In this document: one piece after another, positions 44,870 through 52,690 of the stretch
How the letters are laid out: the number at the start of each line of letters is the position of its first letter
Position numbering within the stretch: the first letter of the stretch is position 1
NCBI GenBank assembly: GCA_001929475.1
Contig: LXFE01000205.1
Location: forward strand, 1 to 52,690
DNA length: 52,690 bases
DNA from: Neolecta irregularis DAH-3
Lineage: Eukaryota; Ascomycota; Neolectomycetes; Neolectales; Neolectaceae
Direction: 5' to 3'
Translations under genes and position numbers: made by a program
The notes under the pieces: model-generated
Databases searched by the model: none
Told to the model about the DNA's origin: nothing
What the model saw: only the letters and a program-made list of their open reading frames with translations

Positions 44870-47287
44870 ATGGATGATTTGATTGGGTTGCAATGGTCTT
44901 CGAATGCTTCAACCTCCAATCAATCCACCCAACCGGTATCCTCAAGCACTCAGAATACAGCAAAAGGATGGTTTCGGCAGCCTTCTTCGTCCCGCGCCTT
45001 GAAGAATGCAAGTCCTGCACCTCCAGACTCCTTTTCTGGGCTAGTAGAGCTTAGCAAATCGCCCGTCTACGGACGATCGACTTCCACTCAATCAAAAGAT
45101 TCGGCTGCAGCTGCCAGCCAGAATGATACGAATAAATTTGGGATTCATATTCCAATTACTTCAGCCGCTGAAATTCAACAAAAATGTGTCTCAAGTACCC
45201 CTACGTATCGCTTCTGCAGACTGTACAAAACTCACTATCTAGCCACTTGGTGACCAGTTTGTACCCCTCATCAGAAACAGATGTAGTCCAGTGTCAATAT
45301 TTCCAGCCGCCTTTGAAGTTTGAAGCCAATGATTTAGAAGATCCATTTAGTCTCTCGTCTTTCAATGGAGATCTTCAAACCCCTCGAGCCTCAAGACACA
45401 ATCGTGCTTCGATCGAGGAAGGAATGAACTTTGATATTCTTGGAATTTTAGGTCAGCCAATCAGCGTTTCTGAATCGCCCGAAACGCATTCGAGTTCTGT
45501 CGTTTCGGAGCAGCCAACTCAAGACCCTCGCGATGAAGCTATCACCTCGATTATTGATATGGGTTTCTCCATCGAGCAAGCTTTAGCAGCTTTATCCGAG
45601 ACAGATACAGGCTTCGACCTCGAGATGGCTTTAGACCTCCTTCTTCGGCAGAAATACAACGAGGAACGCAAGGAGAGCGATTATTATAGTACCAGCTCGA
45701 AAGAAAGCCCTGTTGTTCCTGCGAGGTGGGATGTTCAAAATCATGTATCAAAAGCTCGCGACCCTCGAAAATCCAGTTCCCAAGCTAGATCATACCAATC
45801 ATTCGGCAGCAATAGGTCTACACCAGAATTGCTTCCTGCATTCTTCAACCGGGCAGGAAGTATATGGAAACAGTCAAGGGCGAAGGTCCAAAAAACGGTA
45901 GAAGATTTCTCGAAAGATGATTCAGGAAACCAGGTGCCAAAATGGATGAGAGAAAGCTCAAGTCAAGGATCAAGCAGGACACAAACTCCGGCTAATCACA
46001 TAACTGAAGAGGCCAAAATGCTTGAAATGGAAAAGCCGAAACGAAAAGGAGAAAAATTCGTCGACAACAGACAAAATTTACCAGTAACACCACAGAGCTC
46101 CTCACAACCAAAGACTAAAGTCACGCGGAAGACATCCCTATCTGATCTTGACCAGAAAGCCGAGAAACCTTATGTAAGTCCGCTCAGAAGACGAAAGCAA
46201 GCCCTGGAATCCGAATCGTCACAGAATTTCAATAACATCACTGCAGGTTTGAAGATCCATCCAACCATCCCCAACGGTTTGAAAGCCGCGACTTCTCGAT
46301 CTGAATCTCCGGCAAATCCTCAATATGTCTCCCAGTCACATTTGATGCGACCACTTATACAAATATCACCAGGTTCCTTATCAAATGTCACAAAGTATCG
46401 GCTACAAGGTTTGAAGGCTTTCCAGAGGGGGGATTTCCCAGCTGCATTGGAATCATACACCAACGCTCTCTCAACCCTTCCTCCGCTTCATGAGCTTCGA
46501 ATCATCATCCATGCGAACCAGGCGTTGTGTAACATAAAACTTGGAGACGCAAAAGCAGCAATACAAAATAGCGAAGATGGGCTTCTCATTATCGGTCCTG
46601 GCAAAGGGAAAAATGAATATATCAATCTAGACAACTCCATAAGAGATATGAAGCAGCTCTGGGTTAAAACCGTGACAAGAAAGGCTCAGGCGTTTGAACA
46701 ACTCGAGCGGTACTCAGAAGCTAAGGAAGCCTGGACTCTTTTACTGAACGAAGGCTTCAGCGGACAAGTAGCTCTTGAAGGTAAACGACGATGTGAAAAG
46801 GCATTTGCTCCCATACCTGTGAGTGTGGCACAAAGATCTGCAACTGTTTATCGTCCAAAACCCTCAAGATCTTTGAATAGCGAAGCAGTTACAAGACTTC
46901 GCCAAACAACTGCCGAATTAGCCGAAGAAGACGCAAGGAAGCTTGCTATGCATGACTTTGTCTCCTCAAAAATCGACGCTTGGCAGCGTGGCAAAGAACT
47001 CAATGTTCGTGCTCTACTCGCTAGTCTCGACAACGTTCTTTGGCCCGAAACCGGTTGGCAGAATGTAGGAATGGATAAATTGGTCAACCCCGCAAGAGTC
47101 AAATTTTTTTATTTTAAAGCAATTGCCAAAGTTCATCCTGATAAGGTGTGTTTAAAAAAAGGTGTTAAGCTGATGTTGCTAGATTTCAAAAGAAGCAACC
47201 ACTGAACAAAAAATGCTCTCTGCTTCTGTTTTTTCAGCTTTGAACAAAGCATGGGATGATTTCAAGGCGTTAAATGGGCTGTCATAG
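44870..47287 (+). CDS. Auxilin-like J-domain protein (Swa2/Ucp7 type)
   Basis: Clathrin-uncoating co-chaperone that activates Hsc70 at coated vesicles. The N-terminus (MDDLIGLQWSSN) is unstructured with DPF (EDPFSL) motifs that can bind clathrin/adaptors. A UBA domain follows: ITSIIDMGFSIEQALAALSE, FDLEMALDLLL. A long Ser-rich linker leads to TPR repeats (YRLQGLKAFQRGDFPAALES, ANQALCNIKLGDAKAAIQNS, KAQAFEQLERYSEAKEAW). The C-terminal J domain has the HPD motif in AIAKVHPDK, then the final exon ISKEATTEQKML ... ALNKAWDDF. The UBA–TPR–J order matches yeast Swa2. Two introns are inferred: one near 45220–45300 (exact join unsure) and one at about 47150–47190. Confidence 0.92.
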
Positions 47288-47765
47288 GATGTGTGTAATG
47301 TATGGGCTACCCGACCTGAGTCACAGAAGGAAAGAATGTATACGAGTCTATGTCAACACTCTGACTCATGGGGAAAACAAGTTTAAAGATATTTTAGGGT
47401 ATAGTAGAATCAATACTTAAGGATTGATCAATGAAGAATCGGAGATCAATCGACTAGGGCCTCTATCCTCTTATCGCTGATGTTGCTGGTAATATGGGAA
47501 GCAGACAATTCCAGCGATAGGACCCAATTTTACTTCCAGTTAGTCGATTCAGAATTCCTGCCGCAGACAATAGCGCTTATACTGACACAAGTTCTCAAGC
47601 ATTGGCGGGCGGGCGTTGGGCACCTATAATTCAAGTTCTAAAATGAAATGTATTGAAGTAGATGGCTATTCGACACATCAATGTCTTACACTCATTTCAA
47701 AGAGTAGTCAAACATGTTAATCCTTCAAGGCTATAAATGTCCACATTCACCCTACTCTTGGTAAC
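47288..47765. promoter_or_regulatory. Intergenic region with TATA box
   Basis: TATAAA at 47732–47737 is only about 29 bp upstream of the ATG at 47766, implying a very short 5' UTR for the following gene. No other feature is recognised in this 478-bp gap. Confidence 0.5.
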
Positions 47766-49117
47766 ATGACTTTGGCGAATATTTTGGCTATTCTTTTGTG
47801 CTCAGTGCTTTCACATGCAACTGAGCGCATAACGCAGATACCCGTTGGGATTTCGGATGCTGGTTCTGGGAGCATCTCTTCCCAGGCCGACAATTCTGCC
47901 TTCGGAATACCTCAGGGGTATGAAGCCTGTGGAGAGAGTCCCAAGGGGAATGTGAGATGGGTTGAAAACCCGGAGGTGCAATCGAGTTTGGACGATTACA
48001 CAATTCTTTATTCTGATTTTTCTATAGTTACGTATTCACAAATTGAAAGAGGATCCACAATTACTATGATGCGCAGTCCTCGGTTGCTCAGATCTTGGAG
48101 TGGTTGGCTTGATAATGTCGAGGAGTCCGAGATTGGAAATCCTGAAGACGAGTTAGATAAGCAGGAATTACTGCGGCGTCTCAAATTACGGAGAAGGTCT
48201 CGTGTAAGAGGAGAGAAATTTGGACCGGACCATGCGATTTACGAAAACAGCGATTTCGGCTCTTCACTTCCACAGCATTTCGATTTGAGCCAAACTGGAC
48301 AAACTGAGTTGTCAAGTTCTACTGACAATTTGCTTCCATTCTGTGTGTCAGGGCCATTATATGCAGGCTCCTTGGAGGAAATTTCCCGGATACCGGGATT
48401 TCCAAAGAAAACTGTGCGCTTTGCGGATGAATTAGAGTACTCTCAATATCACGAGAGTGATTTGGTCCTGTCTGACCAAGACACCGGCGTACCTTTCCCA
48501 AACGCCCACAATTCTAATATCAGATAGGAGAAGAGGCTCTCAGCGAATCCAATCTTGGGAACGGGAAGAAATTCGACGTAATCCTCCGCAAACCAGTTTC
48601 TGAGTTGTTACTCGCTCCACGTGGTTTTGAGTTACAAGTTCAGAGCGGCAAGAATGTGCTTGGGTCATTGTACGTGGATACTGCTAGCAATACCCTTCGA
48701 ATGACGGAAACATCCTCTTTGGACTTGAAGAGCAGCAGTGAAGATTTCATCCTCACTCGAGAGGGCTTTTTGAGACATGAGAAATCGCAATTATTTGTAG
48801 GGGATTTCTTCACTCAGTATCCCAAGAGCCTTTATCTAAGAGCTACTCCAGTCAAGATGCTTCATTTGACACAAGAACAATCACAACTCCCGCTAGAACA
48901 GTTGCAATACGTGGTCGAGCAGTTTGAAATTGATCGATTTGGATCCCTCCATTCCAAAGTAAGAGCAAGATGGACGCCTTTGATCTGCAAAACTGCAGAG
49001 GGAATCTATCAAGTTTATTACAATTTTAGGAGAGCATATAAAGGGGAAGACTGTCGCGCAGTTCAATTGACGATTATTGGGCGGTCAAAGAAGGACAAGG
49101 ATTGTAGTATCATGTAG
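47766..49117 (+). CDS. Uncharacterised protein with signal-like N-terminus and CaaX-type C-terminus
   Basis: Two exons joined across a 35-nt intron near 48492–48526 (GT...CTAAT...CAG) give 438 residues. The N-terminus (MTLANILAILLCSVLSHATE) looks like a cleavable signal peptide. The middle is Ser-rich with a basic patch (LLRRLKLRRRSRVRGEKFG). The C-terminal domain of about 170 residues has beta-like alternation (GFELQVQSGKNVLGSLYVDT) and conserved-looking cysteines (PLICKTAEG, GEDCRAVQL). It ends KKDKDCSIM, a canonical CaaX box. Secretion and cytosolic prenylation conflict, so one of the two signals may be fortuitous. I do not recognise the family. Confidence 0.65.
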
Positions 49118-49671
49118 AAATATAATCGGTCATACTTTACGGCGTCAGATTTGACGTCCATTTCTTTACAATATGAAATTAATTCTTGATTGAAATCATC
49201 TATCACATGTGAAAGTTTTAACTGGTTTATGTGTTGGTAAATTCGACGTTGTTTTCATCCAATGGTTGTTAAACAGACATATATCTGCAAAAGTCCGAAA
49301 AAAGTGTCCCGCGTGGTATTACAATGAACTACTAAAAATAATCTTGTCCACGTAATTGACCAGAAATAAACTTTGACAATGGCCACAAACAGGATAGACT
49401 AGATCGCAATGTAGAACAATCCCTTATCAGATTAATCGACATAGCACCAAACGTTCATAAAAAAAAATTAATTCATCCAACACTCCAAAACATCATCACG
49501 TTAGAATTCAGCACGAAAATGGCTAGTGACTAAATTAAAAGCCAAAAAACGAAGAAAGGTGTCATCGCCCGGGAAAAAAAGTTGTCTGGTCTATTAAAAC
49601 GTGACTTTGGAGAAACTACCTTTGACCGATAATCTCGAGTCTTCCATTTCTTACACAAAAAAACAATAATA
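49118..49671. other. Intergenic AT-rich region
   Basis: No gene is supported here. Small minus-strand frames overlap the YAH1 presequence region and are shadows. The YAH1 promoter must lie in this stretch. Confidence 0.5.
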
Positions 49672-50349
49672 ATGAGAGGACTGGTGGTGATGCATCGGAT
49701 ACCAAGGGTTATGGTACCACCCCGTCTGTTTTTTTCAAGGATAAAGGCGGTACACCCTATTACATCCCGATTTTTCAATACACATAATCGTACAATAAGC
49801 CAAAATAAACACTTGAGAACTGAAAATATATAGCCCAAAGACATAAATCGCATTCAAATGAACCTATAGGACAACCGTAAATCCAATCAAGTGTGAGGTT
49901 TGACAAAGGTAGGTTAAAAGTAACGTTTGTGACGCCGCAGGACGAAAAGCGGACTCTTGATGTACATGAGGGCGAATCGTTGATGGATATAGCACAAGAG
50001 CATGACATTGACTTGGAATGTACCTTTATCTATAGTGTGAACACTTTACGCTGATGGTTGAAATAGGTGCATGTGAAGGGTCGATAGCTTGTTCAACATG
50101 TCATGTAATCGTACAACCTGAATTTTACGAAAAATTGCCTGAACCAACTGAAGAAGAAGAAGATATGCTTGACCTTGCTTTCGGCTTAACAGAGAGTACG
50201 TGTGCCCTTTTTAGTTACGGTACCTGAATTGTATAGCTAGTCGTTTGGGATGCCAAGTCATTATGAAAAAAGATATCGATGGACTTGTTGTAAAGTTACC
50301 TAGTGCAACACGAAATATACAACGCCTAGGAACACCAAAGACAGAATAA
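49672..50349 (+). CDS. YAH1: Mitochondrial [2Fe–2S] ferredoxin (adrenodoxin type)
   Basis: Electron donor for mitochondrial Fe–S cluster and haem A/ubiquinone synthesis. The N-terminus is a long basic presequence ([20 protein letters not shown]). After three or four short introns the mature part reads [35 protein letters not shown], then the cluster loop [14 protein letters not shown] (C-x5-C-x2-C) and the fourth ligand in [21 protein letters not shown] is the acidic partner-binding helix, also typical. Intron joins were set by frame: 49790–49833 region (in the presequence), before LKVTF, in the codon of the first cluster-loop Cys, and before the SRLGC block. It is a stand-alone ferredoxin, unlike the Cox15–ferredoxin fusion (Etp1) of fission yeast. 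Confidence 0.93.
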
Positions 50350-50458
50350 ATAAATTAATCTATGGCGGGCGAGCTGTAGAGGATCGATCATATTTACAAG
50401 TATTGAAAATTCGAAATAGAGACCCCATGTTACAAGGATTAAACCATTCGAAATAAGG

Positions 50459-51255
50459 TCATGTATTTCCCTTTTTGATGAGATCTAAGAAACTGGCTTT
50501 AGATAGTTCGACAACTATACAAGAATAAGTATCATCCTACTTTTGAATTTTAAAATAATACCTTGATCTTGCCGTTGATCAATTCCACAAACGCCTTGTT
50601 CCTTGACTTGTTTGGATACTACTTCACTTTTAATCTGACTAGCTCTAATCGCATTGAAAAGTTGAATCACTACAGATAAACACCACTTTAAAATATACGA
50701 GAGGAATTTACCTCCTTGTTGAGCTGTCTTTCGTAACTTTTTTTCAGTTTGGAGGATTTTTCTGACGGTCTCTGGATCGTTGTTTTCGCCGGTTGGTAAA
50801 ATATCAATGACATGTCCGACATCTCGATCCTTTTTCTTCTGCGCCGATAACATCTTTTTAGCCTTGTACTCCAAAGTTTCTTCTTCTCGTACTCGATCAC
50901 TCGTCTTGGCTCGAATTAATATGGGGTCCTAAGATTAGTTTGGTTAGATATAGTTGTTACCGCTCGATCAGACGTTTTTATATGTGAATTAAGGATTTTG
51001 GCCATTGAAGTTGCGAAATCGGCTGTTTTTTCAGCTTGGGATTTGGTTTTTGGACGGATTTGGTGGTCTGAGTCTATTTCTTTGTCGTTTTCATCTTGTT
51101 CTGATTCGGTCTCATCGTCGGATTCTGTCGAATTAATACTGGAGAAATTCTTGAATACCGTTATCCATATACTGATCAGAACTCGATAATTCTTCGATTT
51201 TTCTTGGAAGGGAGGAGGTTTGCTGGTGTTTCTGTGGGTTTGCAGGTGGACCCAT
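50459..51255 (-). CDS. RRP15: Ribosomal RNA-processing protein Rrp15
   Basis: Nucleolar factor for 60S pre-ribosome assembly. The start at 51255 gives MGPPANPQKHQQTSS and a Ser-rich lead. After a short intron an acidic stretch follows (ESDDETESEQDENDKEIDSD), then the family core: AEKTADFATSMAKILNSHIK, ADPILIRA, EYKAKKMLSAQKKKDRDVGH, and KKLRKTAQQGGVIQLFNAIR. The last intron hides the true C-terminus, which reads VVELSKASFLDLIKKGNT and matches the conserved end of Rrp15. Total is about 205 residues. Without that last splice the frame would run into a non-family tail stopping at 50515. Confidence 0.88.
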
Positions 51256-51358
51256 ATTGTAGAAGTAATTTTAAAAATTTGAGGTTGCGCTGGTAAGGTT
51301 AATAAACTTTGGGTTCCGCCGACCGCGTTGTGCCTCAAAATTGGACGGGTAAATCGAA

Positions 51359-52653
51359 ATGTCGACGTATCGTCCATATGCCTATCTTCCCGAGAAAGAT
51401 CCCTTTCCGCTTTCGTTGGGGATTCCAGATGCAGATATCGGTAGTCGATCAAATGTATTTTCGGACGTCGACTATGAAAAATACTTTGAACTTCCCAATG
51501 CACAAGAGCTCTTGAGTCGATTTGCTCAAGAGGCAACTGTACGATATTTTACTGGGATGATTGCACAACCATGGGAAGTAGCAAAGACGATACTTCAATG
51601 TCAACTATCTTCATCCGCAACAAAATCAGAGCGGCCTCTGGAGTATCAATCTGACGATGAAGATGTATGTTAATAACAATAAAAAATGACTAAAGACTAG
51701 ATATTCTCGGAAAAGAGTTCAGATGGTGATGAACCGTCTTATTTTTCGTCAATTCCAGTACCAGGGTACATGAATCAACAAGGAGGACGCAACACAGATC
51801 GAACGGGCTATATAATTCCGTCGAGTGGAGATAAAATTGCAAGACCGAGCTACCAACTTCAAGTATCTTCAACACAAGTGCGGAAAATTGTGTCTGCTTT
51901 GTGGAAACAGGAAGGTGCGCGGGGTTTATTGAAAGCGCAAAACACGACGTTTGTGTATTCTGTGGTTTATTCAGTGATGGAATCGTGGTGTTCGTCTTTG
52001 TTGGCGGCGGTGTTTTCGTTGCCTGATCCGATATTATTTGGGATGGATGAATCTCTAGCGCCGATGATGTCGCTGGGGTGTACTGTGGCAGCTTCTGCGA
52101 TTACAGCGTTGGTACTTGCACCACTTGACATTGCGCGGACAAGGTGGGGTTGAATGGATTTTTTTTGCTAATTATGAGGTTGATGCTTACGCCCTTTGAT
52201 GTTGGGCCCCGGGATATTGTGCCTCCGCGGGCTGTGAGTACGTGGATCTGTCCCAAGGGTCTTGTTGTGCCGACTATTTTGCATTCCACCCTTCCGTCTA
52301 TGGTGGGGACGTCTGTTTCGATGTTTCTGCGCCGTCAGTGGGTTGTTGAATGGCCTGCATTTGCGGCGATGTCGTCGTTTGTGACGATTGCGTTTGAGAT
52401 GCTTGTGCGGCTGCCACTGGAGACTATATTACGCCGCGGGCAGCTGGCGGCAGCGGAGCCCAAGAAAACCATCGTGCGAGTAGGCGTGTACTACGGGGTG
52501 ATGGGGACTGCATGGCACATTGTGCGGAACGAGGGCGGGATGGGTGGACTGTACCGGGGCTGGAAGGTCGTCGCATGGGGCGCGTTTGCGCCGTGGGCAT
52601 TGTCTCTGGTGAATGTGGAAGTTGCGGGCGGCGAGGGCGAGTCTGAGTTTTGA
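51359..52653 (+). CDS. UGO1: Ugo1-like mitochondrial outer-membrane carrier-family protein
   Basis: Outer-membrane fusion adaptor linking Fzo1 and Mgm1, a modified SLC25 carrier (SLC25A46-like). The N-terminus MSTYRPYAYLPEKDPFPLSL is soluble. Carrier-like segments follow: YFTGMIAQPWEVAKTILQCQ; VRKIVSALWKQEGARGLLKA; the signature-like APLDIARTR; and RLPLETILRRG, with YRGWKVVAWGAFAPWALSLV near the end. Several canonical PxD/ExxR residues are degenerate, as in Ugo1. Introns lie near 51668–51699 and about 52144–52177. The 3' half is markedly GC-richer than the 5' half. It is divergent from RRP15 with 103 bp between starts. Confidence 0.88.
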
Positions 52654-52660
52654 ATAGATA

Positions 52661-52690
52661 TGATATGTATGATATATATATATATATATA
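52661..52690. repeat. (TA)n microsatellite at window edge
   Basis: An AT/TA dinucleotide tract with ATG interruptions runs to the end of the window just after the UGO1 stop. The true end lies outside the window. Confidence 0.85.

Noticed and set aside
50916-51536. Long minus-strand frame extending RRP15 into UGO1
   Set aside because: The upstream part is antisense to the UGO1 start; the RRP15 start at 51255 plus a short intron gives the family protein.

Overview
The window is nuclear DNA of an ascomycete fungus. It is densely packed with spliced protein genes on both strands. Almost every intron is very short (about 24–50 nt) and carries a CTRAC/CTAAT-type branch site a few bases before the acceptor. 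The gene set is fungal: spindle-pole-body coiled-coil protein, KDM5/Lid2 demethylase, Crb2/Rad9, Mis16, Sgt1, Ugo1, Yah1, Rrp15, Lcl2, Hua1, Pmp3. The tiny introns and this repertoire would fit an early-branching ascomycete (Taphrinomycotina-like) or another ascomycete with compact introns. Genus cannot be told from the sequence alone. Base composition is moderately AT-rich, with GC-rich islands near 5.2–6.25 kb and 52.1–52.65 kb. I saw no rRNA, tRNA, transposon or CRISPR.

Layout: 0–5 kb holds a tandem repeat, a PQ-loop membrane protein, SDHC (complex II anchor) and a coiled-coil spindle-pole-like protein. 4.8–7.6 kb holds mL57, LCL2, HIBADH and a Hua1-like protein. 7.8–12 kb holds two unrecognised genes (one with a C-terminal membrane anchor, one basic N-terminus/Ser-rich). 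12.5–18.5 kb holds SGT1, a Ypq-type vacuolar amino-acid transporter, PMP3, an aldo-keto reductase and an AIG2-like cyclotransferase. 19–33.6 kb holds HID1, Mis16/RbAp48, CFD1, glucosidase II alpha and a full-domain KDM5. 34–41 kb holds MTHFR, a class II eIF4E, thymidylate kinase, Shp1/p47, TAF11 and an unknown gene. 41–52.7 kb holds Crb2/Rad9, an auxilin (Swa2-like), an unknown protein with signal peptide and CaaX end, Yah1 ferredoxin, RRP15 and UGO1.

Most genes are housekeeping and act independently. Mitochondrial function recurs (SDHC, mL57, HIBADH, Yah1, Ugo1). Fe–S supply links Yah1 and Cfd1, and chromatin/checkpoint functions link KDM5, Mis16 and Crb2. Several divergent pairs are separated by only 39–105 bp between start codons, so their promoters and 5' UTRs must overlap. 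I found no convincing multi-gene novel system. The most unusual signals are the intron biology (sub-30-nt introns, at least five inferred GC–AG introns, one apparent GT–TG intron, several stop-free 3n introns) and a few uncharacterised proteins. Exon joins were inferred by eye from reading frame and family conservation.
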